DNA of 64,000 nucleotides. Origin: Propionicimonas sp. GTDB lineage: Bacteria > Actinomycetota > Actinomycetes > Propionibacteriales > Propionibacteriaceae. The position numbers were made by a program, and so were the translations under genes. The stretch is from contig VMSW01000007.1 in assembly GCA_013791955.1 (NCBI GenBank), positions 868,001 through 932,000 on the forward strand, written 5' to 3'. Shown here one piece after another: positions 1 through 8,625 of the stretch. The notes beneath the pieces are model-generated. The model saw nothing but the letters and a program-made list of their open reading frames with translations. It had not been told where the DNA came from and did no database searches. Position 1 is the first letter of the stretch, and every line of letters begins with the position of its first letter.

Positions 1-484
1 TCTCGAACTCGGTGCCCTGACGAAACACGCCACCGTTGCCGCAGTACAACCCTTCGGTGCCCTCGCGGACCACGACGAAGTCGATCGGACCGCGGCTGGT
101 GATTGAGTCGGCCAGAGGAGTGGGCACGCCGGGGTAGAGCTTGGACGGGCGCAGATTCACGTAGTGATCGAAGGCGAAGCGCAGCTTCAGCAGCAGGCCG
201 CGCTCCAGCAGGCCCGAGGGGATTGCCGTGGAACCCGGTGCCGCACCAACCGCGCCGAGAATGATGGCATCTGCGGTGGCCAGCTGTTCGAGGTCGGCCT
301 CGGGCAGCACCTCACCGGTGCGCTGCCAGCGCTCGGCGCCCAAATCATGGTGGACGAAATCGAAGGTGTCCTCGCCGACCACTCGGGTCAGCACCTTCAG
401 GCCTTCGGCCACCACTTCGGGACCGATGCCGTCACCAGCGATGACGGAGATTACTGGCTTGGCCGTGGTTGTCTGTGCGCTCAC
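1..484 (-). CDS. leuB: 3-isopropylmalate dehydrogenase, 3' part outside window
   Basis: Third step of leucine synthesis: NAD-dependent oxidative decarboxylation of 3-isopropylmalate in the cytoplasm. The minus-strand frame from the GTG at 484 is open to the window edge (161 codons). It shows the family N-terminus [14 protein letters not shown], then [24 protein letters not shown] and [16 protein letters not shown], all typical of LeuB. The catalytic Lys/Asp region lies off the window. The GTG start is supported by a -10 hexamer 7 bases upstream. It is divergent from ilvE with 69 bases between the two starts. It is separate from leuCD, which lies about 25 kb away. Confidence 0.95.
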   Translation of the reverse strand, partial: MSAQTTTAKPVISVIAGDGIGPEVVAEGLKVLTRVVGEDTFDFVHHDLGAERWQRTGEVLPEADLEQLATADAIILGAVGAAPGSTAIPSGLLERGLLLKLRFAFDHYVNLRPSKLYPGVPTPLADSITSRGPIDFVVVREGTEGLYCGNGGVFRQGTEFE

Positions 485-491
485 CCGCGCG

Positions 492-497
492 AGGCTA
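492..497 (-). promoter_or_regulatory. -10 hexamer of leuB (leaderless type)
   Basis: On the minus strand TAGCCT is followed by 7 bases and the leuB GTG. No Shine-Dalgarno is present. The spacing places the transcription start at or next to the start codon. Confidence 0.5.
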
Positions 498-541
498 CCT
501 TGAGGCCCAACTCCTGGACGATTCCGTCTCAGAAGAAGCGC

Positions 542-547
542 TACCAT
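542..547 (+). promoter_or_regulatory. -10 hexamer of ilvE (leaderless type)
   Basis: TACCAT is followed by 6 bases and the ilvE ATG, with no Shine-Dalgarno between them. It is about 45 bases from the oppositely oriented leuB hexamer, so the two divergent promoters share one short control region. Confidence 0.5.
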
Positions 548-553
548 TCGCGC

Positions 554-1636
554 ATGGCGCTGCGCTTCAACCTGACTGCTAACCCGACACCCCGCACTGA
601 GGCGGAGGTGGCCGAGGTATTGGCCGACCCGGGTTTTGGGGTTCGGTTCACCGACCACATGGCCGTGGCCACCTGGACCAAGTCGGGTGGCTGGTCCGAT
701 GACCAGGTGCGCCCCTATGGGCCATTCCAGATCGATCCGGCCGGTGCCGTGCTGCACTACGCCCAGGAGGTGTTCGAAGGGCTGAAGGCATATCGGCACG
801 CCGATGGCTCAATCCATCTGTTCCGTCCCGAGGCCAACGCGCGTCGGCTGCAGACCTCGGCTGCGCGGATGATGCTGCCGGAGTTGGCTGTCGAGGACTT
901 CATCACCGCAGTGGAGACATTGGTGCGAGCCGATCAGCGCTGGGTGCCGGATTTCGAAGGCGAGAAGAGCCTCTACCTGCGTCCGTTCATGTTCGCCGAT
1001 GAGGTGTTCTTGGGCGTGCGTGCGGCCGAGCGGGTCACTTTCGCCGTGATCGCCTCGCCTTCTGGTCCGTATTTTGCGGGCGGGGTGAAGCCGGTGGATA
1101 TCTGGGTTACCGACAGCTACGCCCGGGCCGGGGTCGGTGGCACCGGCGCGGCCAAGTGCGGCGGTAACTACGCGGCCTCGCTGATTGCCCAATATGAAGG
1201 CTACGAGCACGGTTGTTCCCAAGTGCTGTTCATCGAGGCCGCCGACAAGGATCGGGTCGAAGAACTGGGCGGGATGAACGTCTTCCTGGTGACCGCTGAG
1301 GGCAGGCTGGTTACGCCGGCGCTGACCGGCACCATCTTGGATGGCATCACCAGGTCCTCAATCCTCACCGTGGCCGCTGATCTTGGGCTGGCCCCCGAGG
1401 AACGCCAGGTGAGCCCTGATGAGTTGTTCGGGGGCATCGCCGATGGCCGCTTCGTCGAGGCGTTCTCCTGTGGCACCGCCGCCGTGGTCACGCCGATTGG
1501 CGCTTTCCGGTCGACGGCGGGGGAGTGGAAGCTGCCCGCAGGCAGCGAGCACACCTTGGCGATTCGCGATGCGATCCTCGACATTCAGTACGGACGGGTG
1601 CCCGATACCCGCGGCTGGATGCGGCGAGTGGTCTAG
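554..1636 (+). CDS. ilvE: branched-chain amino acid aminotransferase
   Basis: PLP-dependent (fold type IV) transamination of 2-oxo acids to valine, leucine and isoleucine; 360 residues, the usual length for the bacterial BCAT family. The PLP-binding lysine is Lys201 in [15 protein letters not shown]. Other family blocks are [35 protein letters not shown] and [15 protein letters not shown]. The frame is open further upstream, but that part is antisense to leuB and lacks homology. The ATG at 554 begins the conserved N-terminus and has a leaderless-type -10. It lies between leuB and citramalate synthase, so this is a branched-chain amino-acid locus. Confidence 0.95.
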   Translation: MALRFNLTANPTPRTEAEVAEVLADPGFGVRFTDHMAVATWTKSGGWSDDQVRPYGPFQIDPAGAVLHYAQEVFEGLKAYRHADGSIHLFRPEANARRLQTSAARMMLPELAVEDFITAVETLVRADQRWVPDFEGEKSLYLRPFMFADEVFLGVRAAERVTFAVIASPSGPYFAGGVKPVDIWVTDSYARAGVGGTGAAKCGGNYAASLIAQYEGYEHGCSQVLFIEAADKDRVEELGGMNVFLVTAEGRLVTPALTGTILDGITRSSILTVAADLGLAPEERQVSPDELFGGIADGRFVEAFSCGTAAVVTPIGAFRSTAGEWKLPAGSEHTLAIRDAILDIQYGRVPDTRGWMRRVV

Positions 1637-1741
1637 GCGCTACTGCCTCCCCAGACGTCTCAGTCGCTGAAACCTGCCCGTAACCGCTGACCGGACAGGC
1701 AAACTCGTGCGAATACTGCCCCGACTACCTCAAGGCCGCCG

Positions 1742-3325
1742 ATGACCATGCTCCTGCCCGCGATGCCGGACATCTTCCATGTCTATGACACCACGCTGCG
1801 CGACGGCGCCCAGCAGGAGGGCCTGCAGCTGAACGTCAACGACAAGCTGAAGATCGCTCGCTACCTTGACGAACTGGGCGTGGGCTTCATCGAGGGTGGC
1901 TGGCCGGGCGCCAACCCCAACGACACGGCCTTCTTCGCTGCCGCGGCCGATGGCGTGCTCCAGTTGAAGAACGCCAAGCTCGTCGCGTTCGGGGCCACCC
2001 GTAAAGCTGGCACCACTGCGGCGGAGGATCCTCAGGTGCAGGGCTTGATCGACGCCCGCACCGAGGTGGTCTGCATCGTCGCCAAGAGCCACGATGAGCA
2101 CGTCTTCCGAGCCCTGCGCACCACCCTTGAAGAAAACTTGGAGATGGTTGCCGATACCGTGCGGCACCTGGTTTCCCAAGGTAGGCGGGTGTTCGTCGAC
2201 TGCGAGCACTTCTTCGATGGCTACAAGGCCAATCCGGAGTATGCCCTCGAGGTGATCCGGACGGCGGCCGACGCCGGAGCTGAGGTGGTCGTGTTGTGCG
2301 ACACCAACGGTGGCATGCTGCCCTCGCAGATGGGGGACGTGGTCTCTGCCGCCGGGGCCATCGGGGTGGATCTGGGCATTCATTGCCACAACGACACCGG
2401 CTGCGCGGTCGCCAACACGATGTCGGCGGTGGACGCCGGGGTGATGCACTTCCAGGGCACGTTAAACGAGTACGGCGAGCGCACCGGCAATGCCAACCTC
2501 GTCACCGTCCTGGCTAACCTGCAGTTGAAGTACGGCTGGCCGTTGGTGTCGCCGGGCGCCTTGGCCGAGGCCACCCGAATCGCCCACGCGGTAGCGGGGG
2601 TGACCAATGTGCCGCTGAACAACCGCCAGCCCTATGTGGGATCGTCGGCTTTCGCGCACAAGGCCGGTCTGCATGCTTCGGCGATCAAGGTCGATGCCAA
2701 TCTCTACCAGCACATCGACCCGATTCTGGTGGGCAATGACATGCGCATGCTGGTCTCCGACATGGCCGGACGGGCCAACATTCAGCTGAAGGGCTCCGAG
2801 CTCGGCTACGACCTGTCCAACCGCGATCTGGCTGCCAAGGTCACCGACACGGTGAAGGCCCGCGAAATGGACGGGTACTCCTACGAGTCGGCTGATGCCA
2901 GCTTCGAACTGCTCCTGCGCGCCGAGATGGGCCTACTGGAGGACTTCTTCGAAGTGCTCAGCTGGCGAGTCATCACCGGGCACGAAATGAAACCTGAAGG
3001 CGATTCCGAGGCGACGGTGAAGCTGCGAGCCAAGGGCGTGGTGCACCATCTGGTGGGCGAGGGCCACGGCCCGCTGAACTCGCTGGATGTCGCTTTGCGC
3101 GGTGCGCTGAAGCAGGCCTTCCCCCAGGTGGATTCCTACGAGCTCACCGACTTCAAGGTGCGCATCCTCGATCAGGGTCACGGCACGGACGCGATCGTCC
3201 GCACGATGATCGATATGACCGACGGCGAGCGCCTCTGGACCACGGTTGGAGTTGGCACCAACGTGATTGAGGCTTCCTGGGAGGCGCTCTATGACGCCTA
3301 CCGGTGGGGGATGCTGAAGCGCTGA
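1742..3325 (+). CDS. cimA: (R)-citramalate synthase
   Basis: Condenses pyruvate and acetyl-CoA to citramalate, a threonine-independent entry to isoleucine synthesis (HMGL-like/2-isopropylmalate synthase superfamily). The catalytic motif DTTLRDGAQQEG lies at residues 16-27 and the metal-binding HCHND has His214 and His216. The C-terminal third (from about residue 400) matches the LeuA dimer/allosteric domain. At 527 residues and with the DTNGGMLPSQ and NVPLNNRQPYVG blocks it resembles CimA rather than LeuA or homocitrate synthase. The ATG at 1742 has a modest AAGG upstream. The gene is 105 bases after ilvE in the same direction, so co-transcription is possible. Confidence 0.9.
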   Translation: MTMLLPAMPDIFHVYDTTLRDGAQQEGLQLNVNDKLKIARYLDELGVGFIEGGWPGANPNDTAFFAAAADGVLQLKNAKLVAFGATRKAGTTAAEDPQVQGLIDARTEVVCIVAKSHDEHVFRALRTTLEENLEMVADTVRHLVSQGRRVFVDCEHFFDGYKANPEYALEVIRTAADAGAEVVVLCDTNGGMLPSQMGDVVSAAGAIGVDLGIHCHNDTGCAVANTMSAVDAGVMHFQGTLNEYGERTGNANLVTVLANLQLKYGWPLVSPGALAEATRIAHAVAGVTNVPLNNRQPYVGSSAFAHKAGLHASAIKVDANLYQHIDPILVGNDMRMLVSDMAGRANIQLKGSELGYDLSNRDLAAKVTDTVKAREMDGYSYESADASFELLLRAEMGLLEDFFEVLSWRVITGHEMKPEGDSEATVKLRAKGVVHHLVGEGHGPLNSLDVALRGALKQAFPQVDSYELTDFKVRILDQGHGTDAIVRTMIDMTDGERLWTTVGVGTNVIEASWEALYDAYRWGMLKR

Positions 3326-3352
3326 CCAAAGGCGGTCCCCACCTGCCCGGGC

Positions 3353-3358
3353 TAGGCT
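3353..3358 (+). promoter_or_regulatory. -10 hexamer of the DUF1707 gene (leaderless type)
   Basis: TAGGCT, then 7 bases, then the ATG at 3366. No ribosome-binding site precedes the gene. Confidence 0.5.
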
Positions 3359-3365
3359 CCACGAT

Positions 3366-3911
3366 ATGGAAATGACACCGGAGCCAACTGGTGCGCAGCT
3401 GGCTGCCAACGAGCGTGCGCAAGCGCGATCGCACCTTCGCAGCCTGGCTGAGCAGGGCGCCTTTCCGCCGGCCGAGCTGGATCGGCGGCTAGCCGAACTC
3501 GATCTGGTGAACTCGCAGGTGGTACCGGCCGTCATCGCGCTGCCGGGCTACCGCCCCGATGATCGGTTGCGGCTAGTCGCAGGCATGTCTCGCGAGCGCC
3601 GCCGTGGCGTCTGGACGGTGCCGCCCTACCTTTTCGTCCAGGCGGCCGGTTCGAATGTGCGGCTGGATTGTCGCGAGGCAAGCGCGGTAGCTGCGGTGAT
3701 CGACTTGGAGATCAGCGGGGGACTGGGAACGGTGAAGCTGATTCTGCCCGAGGGCTGGGCGGTCAACACCGACCGGTTGGCTAAACAGATCGGTACGGCC
3801 TCGGTGCGGACGCCCGGCACTCCAGCGGCAGGCTGTCCGCTGATCGTGGTGCACGGGGCCCTGGGCGTGGGTAACTTCCGAGCGGTGACCAGGCGGTCGC
3901 GGCGCCGCTGA
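3366..3911 (+). CDS. DUF1707 domain protein with LiaF-like C-terminal region
   Basis: A 181-residue protein. The N-terminal 60 residues form a DUF1707/SHOCT-like helical domain with the characteristic E-R-A-x-L pattern, here beginning LAANERAQARSHLRSLAEQGAF. The rest is beta-rich, with ISGGLGTVKLILPEGWAV and a final basic tail, resembling the cell-wall-active antibiotic response (LiaF C-terminal) fold. No transmembrane segment is seen, unlike many DUF1707 proteins. The family has no established biochemical function; an envelope-stress role is inference. It is convergent with deoA, with 2 bases between the two stops. Confidence 0.8.
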   Translation: MEMTPEPTGAQLAANERAQARSHLRSLAEQGAFPPAELDRRLAELDLVNSQVVPAVIALPGYRPDDRLRLVAGMSRERRRGVWTVPPYLFVQAAGSNVRLDCREASAVAAVIDLEISGGLGTVKLILPEGWAVNTDRLAKQIGTASVRTPGTPAAGCPLIVVHGALGVGNFRAVTRRSRRR

Positions 3912-3913
3912 GG

Positions 3914-5200
3914 TCAGCTGATTCGTTCCAGTACCACCGGGTTGCCGGTCGGCGCTTCGGTGCCGATCTGGACCGCGCCGGTGATCGCCTGCTTGGCCCG
4001 CTCGATGCGTTCGGCGGTGTCGGTGTGCAGCTCGAACAATGGCTGTCCGGCTCGAACGTGGTCGCCGACCCCGGCGTGCCAGGTGACGCCAGCGGCCGCC
4101 TGCACCGGGTCGCCCTGTTTGGCCCGACCAGCACCCAACCGCCAGGCGGCCAGCCCGACGGCCATCGCGTCCATCGAAGTCAGGTAGCCGTCGGCCTCGG
4201 CGGTGATCACTTCGGTGTACTTCGGGGTGGGCAAGGGGGCGTCCGGATCGCCACCCTGGGCGCGAATCATCGCCTTCCAGGAGTCCATCGCCTTGCCGGA
4301 GGCCAGCACGGCGGCCGGGTCGGCATCGATGCCAGCACAGGCGAGCATTTCGGTGGCCAGAGCGACCGTGAGCTCAACCACATCGGCTGGGCCACCCCCG
4401 GCCAACACCTCGACTGATTCGGTGACTTCGACCCCGTTGCCGGCGCTACGGCCCAGCGGTGCGTTCATGTCGGTGATCAGGGCAACGGTGTTGACTCCGG
4501 CGTCGCGGCCGATCTCAACCATGGTGCGGGCCAGCGACTGCGCGTTGGCCACGGTCTTCATGAAGGCCCCAGCACCGGTCTTGACGTCCAGTACCAGCGA
4601 GGCGGTGCCCTCGGCGATCTTTTTGCTCATGATGGAGGCCGAGATCATTGGGATCGACTCGATGGTGGCGGTGACATCGCGCAGCGCATACAGCTTCTTG
4701 TCCGCTGGTGCCAGGCCGGCGCCAGCAGCACAGATGACGGCACCGACATCTTCCAGCTGGGCCAGCATCTCGGCGTTGGTCAGGCTGGCGCGCCAGCCAG
4801 GAATGGCCTCGAGTTTGTCCAGAGTGCCGCCGGTGTGGCCCAGGCCGCGTCCGGAGAGCTGCGGTACGGCCGCCCCGCAGGCGGCAACCAGCGGCGCCAG
4901 GGGCAGGGTGATCTTGTCACCGACCCCACCGGTGGAGTGCTTGTCGACCGTGGGACGCGACAGCGAGGAGAAGTCCATCCGCTCCCCGGTGGCGATCATG
5001 GCTGCGGTCCAGCGGCTCAACTCGTCGCGCTCCAGGCCGCGGAAGAAGATCGCCATCGCCATTGCCGACATCTGCTCATCGCTGACTACCGCGTCGGTGT
5101 AGGCCCGGATCAGCCAGTCGATCGCTTCGGGGGCCAATCGGCCGCCGTCCCGCTTGATCCGGATCAGTTCGACAGCATCGAAGTCGGCGACATTGCTCAT
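3914..5200 (-). CDS. deoA: thymidine phosphorylase
   Basis: Phosphorolysis of thymidine (and deoxyuridine) to the free base and deoxyribose 1-phosphate for pyrimidine salvage. The 428 residues are typical. The phosphate/pyrimidine site motif VDKHSTGGVGDK lies near residues 85-96, and SGRGLGHTGGTLDKLEAIPG follows. It contains the KIAEGTASLVLDVKTGAGAFMK block and a C-terminal PYNP domain (WHAGVGDHVRAGQPLFELH). Pyrimidine-nucleoside phosphorylase of broader specificity cannot be excluded from sequence. The ATG at 5200 has a leaderless-type -10. No other deo genes are adjacent. Confidence 0.93.
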   Translation of the reverse strand: MSNVADFDAVELIRIKRDGGRLAPEAIDWLIRAYTDAVVSDEQMSAMAMAIFFRGLERDELSRWTAAMIATGERMDFSSLSRPTVDKHSTGGVGDKITLPLAPLVAACGAAVPQLSGRGLGHTGGTLDKLEAIPGWRASLTNAEMLAQLEDVGAVICAAGAGLAPADKKLYALRDVTATIESIPMISASIMSKKIAEGTASLVLDVKTGAGAFMKTVANAQSLARTMVEIGRDAGVNTVALITDMNAPLGRSAGNGVEVTESVEVLAGGGPADVVELTVALATEMLACAGIDADPAAVLASGKAMDSWKAMIRAQGGDPDAPLPTPKYTEVITAEADGYLTSMDAMAVGLAAWRLGAGRAKQGDPVQAAAGVTWHAGVGDHVRAGQPLFELHTDTAERIERAKQAITGAVQIGTEAPTGNPVVLERIS

Positions 5201-5206
5201 AGTCGA

Positions 5207-5212
5207 ACCCTA
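5207..5212 (-). promoter_or_regulatory. -10 hexamer of deoA (leaderless type)
   Basis: Minus strand TAGGGT, 6 bases, then ATG. No Shine-Dalgarno. Confidence 0.5.
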
Positions 5213-5245
5213 GAACCTGACCAGGCTTTGCGCATCTCAGCGCGG

Positions 5246-5968
5246 CTAGCGCGACAGGTCTTTGAGCGCGCCAGCATCTAGCAGCTGGAAGGTGCGCCCG
5301 TCGATGGCCAGTAGGCCCTCATCAGCCATCCGGCCGAGTTCACGGGTCATCGAAGCCCGCGACACTTGGAGATGGTCGGCCAGTTCCTGTCGAGTCAGCG
5401 AGGGCGCCACCCGTCCGTTGGCATCGGCGGTTCGGACCAGGTAGAACGCCAACCGCGCTCGAAGACCGCGACGGGTGAGCAGTTCGCCACGGGAGTTCAG
5501 ATGCCGGGCCCGGTCGGCGAGCAAATGGACGCAGTTCTGCAGTAGGCGTTGGCGCAGCGGCTGCGGGGCGGCGTCGGAGAGCAGCTCTCGGGTGTCGACG
5601 ACCAGCACCCGGCTGGCCCGGGCCGCGTGGACGTCGGCTGGCCAGCGCGGTTTGGCGGCGAAAGCGGTGACCGCGCCACAGGCGCCGCCGGTATTCACCA
5701 CATCGATGATGTGTCGGCTGCCGTCGGTGCGGGTGCGGATGACTTGCAGTCGGCCAGAAAGCACCACAAAGAACTCGCGTTGAGGCTCGGCGCGATGGGC
5801 CAGCACCGCGCCGGTCGGCCAACTGGCCAGCCGGGCGTAGCCGTCGGCGAGCAGCCGGGCGAGGTCATCGACAGCTAGACCGTGGCCGAGCACCGAGTCG
5901 ACGAAGCCCTGCCCGTCCCCTGCCGACGGTGAACCTGTCGCGTCCATCTCGGCGCTGCCTTCGCTCAC
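5246..5968 (-). CDS. Crp/Fnr family transcriptional regulator
   Basis: A 240-residue regulator with a cyclic-nucleotide-binding-like beta-barrel (about residues 25-130, with GAVLAHRAEPQREFFVVLSGRLQVIR) followed by a long dimer helix. The C-terminal winged helix contains LTRQELADHLQVSRASMTRELGRMADEGLL. There is no N-terminal FNR-type cysteine cluster, so it is unlikely to be a classical iron-sulfur FNR; a haem or other ligand is possible. The GTG at 5968 is chosen because GGAGG lies 4 bases upstream. It is divergent from hcp, so regulation of hcp in response to nitrosative or redox stress is inferred, by analogy with HcpR, NnrR and DNR regulators. Confidence 0.85.
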   Translation of the reverse strand: MSEGSAEMDATGSPSAGDGQGFVDSVLGHGLAVDDLARLLADGYARLASWPTGAVLAHRAEPQREFFVVLSGRLQVIRTRTDGSRHIIDVVNTGGACGAVTAFAAKPRWPADVHAARASRVLVVDTRELLSDAAPQPLRQRLLQNCVHLLADRARHLNSRGELLTRRGLRARLAFYLVRTADANGRVAPSLTRQELADHLQVSRASMTRELGRMADEGLLAIDGRTFQLLDAGALKDLSR

Positions 5969-5992
5969 CCGGCCTCCAAAGTGTTGCCCGGG

Positions 5993-6012
5993 CGACAGAC
6001 GTCCGAGTGTCG
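5993..6012. promoter_or_regulatory. candidate operator between the Crp/Fnr gene and hcp
   Basis: A dyad CGACA-N10-TGTCG lies in the divergent intergenic region. It would overlap the -35 of hcp and the transcript start of the regulator gene. It does not match the E. coli CRP or FNR consensus. Confidence 0.3.
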
Positions 6013-6015
6013 ACG

Positions 6016-6025
6016 AATCTAGCCT
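6016..6025. promoter_or_regulatory. overlapping divergent -10 elements (Crp/Fnr gene and hcp)
   Basis: The plus strand carries TAGCCT at 6020-6025, suitable for hcp. The minus strand carries TAGATT at 6016-6021, suitable for the regulator. The two hexamers share the central TA, so the promoters should be mutually exclusive. Confidence 0.35.
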
Positions 6026-6084
6026 TTGGCCGAAGAAACGCCACATTCGGGCGCATTACTCCTTACCAGGAAGGCATTTCCAGC

Positions 6085-7674
6085 ATGGGTATGTTCTGTT
6101 TCCAGTGCGAGCAAACGGTAGGCGGGGCGGCCTGCCTCGACGTCAGCAACTGCGGCAAGACCGCCGAGACCTCTGACGCGCAAGACCGCATCACCTACGA
6201 GCTGATGAAGCTCGCCGTAGCCGCCGAGGGCACCGGACGCGATGCCGAACTGGCCGTCACCTTCATGGAAGGTCTGTTCACCACGGTGACCAATGTCAGC
6301 TTCGACGCCGACGCCTGCAACCAGCTGGCCAATGAGATAGACGCCATGCGGCGCGAAATCACCGGGGGAGCCGACACCACGTTGGACGCGGTCTCCGGGC
6401 CGGATCAAATCTTCACCGTTGGTGGCGCTGAGCCGTCCCTGCGGGCACTGCTCGTTATTGGACTGCGCGGGATGGCCGCCTACGCCCACCATGCCCACGT
6501 GCTCGGTTTCCGCGATGCCAGCGTCGACGGCTGGCTGATCAGCGGTCTGGCAGCCGCGTCCCGCTCACACGAGGTGGGTACCTGGCTGGAGTTGCTGCAC
6601 GACTTCGGCATGGTGAACTTCCGTTGCCTGGAGCTGTTGGATCAGGCCAACACCGGCAGCTACGGCAACCCCGAGCCCACCACGGTGACCATGGAGGTGC
6701 AGGCCGGCCCGTTCATTGTGGTCACCGGTCACGATCTGCACGACCTGAAGATGCTCGCCGAGCAATGCGAGACCGCCGGGGTGGCCATCTACACCCACGG
6801 TGAGATGCTGCCCGGCCACGCCTACCCGGAGCTGCGCAAATACACCTGCTTGAAGGGTCACTTCGGCACCGCCTGGCAAAACCAGCGCAAGGAGTTCCTG
6901 GGCGTCCCCGGCGCCTTCCTGTTCACCACCAACTGCCTAATGCCCCCGCTGCCGGCCTACGCGCCCAACATCTTCACCACTGCGATGGTCGCCCACCCCG
7001 GGGTCGCCCATGTGCCAGCGGCAGCAGACGGCACCAAGGACTTCGCTGCCGTGATTGCCAAAGCGATCGAACTCGGCGGCTGGAGCGAGCCGAAGATGTT
7101 CGCTGGCATCAACGGCGGCAATGAGCTGACCACCGGGTTCGGCCACCACGCCGTGCTGGGCGTGGCCGATGTGGTGATCGAGGCCATCAAGGCCGGCGAC
7201 CTGAAGCACATCTATCTGGTGGGCGGTTGCGATGGTGCTCTGCACGGTCGCAACTACTTCACCGATCTGGTGGAGCAGACCCCCGCCGACAGCATCGTAT
7301 TGACGCTGGCCTGCGGCAAGTTCCGGTTCAACGACCTCAACCTGGGCACTGTTGGTGGCCTGCCTCGGATGCTCGACATGGGGCAATGCAATGACGCCTA
7401 CTCGGCGGTGAAGGTTGCCAGCGCCTTGGCGGAAGCCTTCGACATCGGGATCAACGAGCTACCGCTTTCCCTGGTGCTTTCGTGGTACGAGCAGAAGGCG
7501 GTCTGTGTCCTGCTCAGCCTCTTGGCGCTGGGGGTAAAGAACATTTACCTCGGCCCCAGCCTGCCGGCGTTCGTCTCGCCGGAGGTGCTGGCGGTTTTGG
7601 TGAGCGAGTTCGGGCTTCGTCCCACCAGCACCGTCGAAGCCGACCTGGCGGCGATGCGTCCGGTATTGGTCTGA
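6085..7674 (+). CDS. hcp: hydroxylamine reductase / hybrid-cluster protein
   Basis: Cytoplasmic iron-sulfur protein carrying a cubane and a hybrid Fe-S-O cluster. It is described as reducing hydroxylamine to ammonia and as an NO reductase/S-nitrosylase in stress. Length 529 residues. The N-terminal cysteines are Cys5-x2-Cys8-x8-Cys17-x5-Cys23, the class I arrangement that binds [4Fe-4S], not the enterobacterial [2Fe-2S] type. Hybrid-cluster blocks are visible: TTNCLMPP, GGCDGA and ACGKFRFND. The ATG at 6085 follows AGGAAGG. No hcr reductase gene is adjacent. It is divergent from a Crp/Fnr regulator and followed by a strong terminator. Confidence 0.95.
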   Translation: MGMFCFQCEQTVGGAACLDVSNCGKTAETSDAQDRITYELMKLAVAAEGTGRDAELAVTFMEGLFTTVTNVSFDADACNQLANEIDAMRREITGGADTTLDAVSGPDQIFTVGGAEPSLRALLVIGLRGMAAYAHHAHVLGFRDASVDGWLISGLAAASRSHEVGTWLELLHDFGMVNFRCLELLDQANTGSYGNPEPTTVTMEVQAGPFIVVTGHDLHDLKMLAEQCETAGVAIYTHGEMLPGHAYPELRKYTCLKGHFGTAWQNQRKEFLGVPGAFLFTTNCLMPPLPAYAPNIFTTAMVAHPGVAHVPAAADGTKDFAAVIAKAIELGGWSEPKMFAGINGGNELTTGFGHHAVLGVADVVIEAIKAGDLKHIYLVGGCDGALHGRNYFTDLVEQTPADSIVLTLACGKFRFNDLNLGTVGGLPRMLDMGQCNDAYSAVKVASALAEAFDIGINELPLSLVLSWYEQKAVCVLLSLLALGVKNIYLGPSLPAFVSPEVLAVLVSEFGLRPTSTVEADLAAMRPVLV

Positions 7675-7722
7675 GCTGATCGCCCTCGGCTCTGGTGTGG
7701 GGGCACTGGGCCGGGGGAGCAG

Positions 7723-7764
7723 CACCCCTTGGAGTGGCTGAGCGGACAGCCACTCCAAGGGGTG
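7723..7764 (+). terminator. intrinsic terminator after hcp
   Basis: A perfect 18-bp stem (7723-7740 with 7747-7764) and 6-base loop agcgga, followed by TTT. It ends the hcp transcript before the next promoter at 7809. Confidence 0.85.
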
Positions 7765-7808
7765 TTTCCGCGCCGGGGCCGGTGTGTGGGCCAGCCGTGG
7801 TGGGCAGC

Positions 7809-7814
7809 TAGGGT
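7809..7814 (+). promoter_or_regulatory. -10 hexamer of the FAH-family gene (leaderless type)
   Basis: TAGGGT, 7 bases, ATG at 7822. It shows that translation starts at 7822 and not at an in-frame ATG within the upstream terminator. Confidence 0.5.
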
Positions 7815-7821
7815 GATCGCC

Positions 7822-8625
7822 ATGCGTATTGCCAGATTCGTGGCCCAGGGCGACCCAACTTTCGGAGTGGTCGAACTGGCCGAGGACCAGGGGTCGAACC
7901 CAGAAACCATCGCGGTGGTGAGCGGGGATCCACTCGCCGGCCCGGTGAACTACACCGGGGAACGGCTTGACCTGGCTGAGGTCCGGTTGGTGTCGCCGGT
8001 TATTCCGCGCAGCAAGGTCCTAGGGATCGGACGCAACTACGCCGACCATGCCGCTGAGCGAGGCGTCGAGGTGCCCGGGACTCCACTGGTCTTCTTCAAG
8101 CCGAACACCGCGGTGATCGGTCCCGGCGAGCCGATCGTGTACCCGGTCGAAACCAGCAACCTGCATTTCGAAGGTGAGTTGGCGGTAGTCATCGGTCGGA
8201 TCTGCCGACGGGTGCCGCCGGAGCGGGCAGCGGAGGTCATCTTCGGGTACACCGTCGCCAACGACGTCACCGCCCGCGACCTGCAGGCTAGCGATGGCCA
8301 GTGGGCTCGAGCCAAGGGCTTTGACACCTTCTGCCCGTTGGGTCCGTGGATCTCGACTCACCTCGAACCCGGCGAAGCCGCACACCTGGAGATCACCACC
8401 ACGTTGAATGGCGAGTTGCGGCAGTCGGGCAACACCGCCGATTTGGTGCACTCGATTCCTGAACTGATCGCGCACATCTCCGGGTTCACCACCCTGCTGC
8501 CCGGGGACGTGATCCTGACCGGCACCCCGTCCGGGGTGGGACCGATGAATCCTGGCGACTCCGTTTCGGTGACGATCGCAGGCATCGGCACCCTGACCAA
8601 TCCGGTCGTCGCTGAGGAGGCCTGA
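7822..8625 (+). CDS. fumarylacetoacetate hydrolase family protein
   Basis: A 267-residue protein of the FAH fold. The core begins near residue 60 with SKVLGIGRNYADHAAERG, and metal ligands are expected in HFEGELAVVIG (the HxExE pattern) and in NDVTARDLQ. It ends with the family signature LLPGDVILTGTPSGVGPMNPGD. Members act as acylpyruvases, oxaloacetate decarboxylases or 2-hydroxyhepta-2,4-diene-1,7-dioate isomerases, and the substrate cannot be read from sequence. No aromatic degradation genes are adjacent, which favours a housekeeping acylpyruvase or oxaloacetate role (inference). Its stop overlaps the next start by one base (TGATG). Confidence 0.88.
   Translation: MRIARFVAQGDPTFGVVELAEDQGSNPETIAVVSGDPLAGPVNYTGERLDLAEVRLVSPVIPRSKVLGIGRNYADHAAERGVEVPGTPLVFFKPNTAVIGPGEPIVYPVETSNLHFEGELAVVIGRICRRVPPERAAEVIFGYTVANDVTARDLQASDGQWARAKGFDTFCPLGPWISTHLEPGEAAHLEITTTLNGELRQSGNTADLVHSIPELIAHISGFTTLLPGDVILTGTPSGVGPMNPGDSVSVTIAGIGTLTNPVVAEEA

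Noticed and set aside
164..553. Upstream extension of the ilvE frame
   Set aside because: Antisense to leuB, which is clearly coding; ilvE homology begins at 554.
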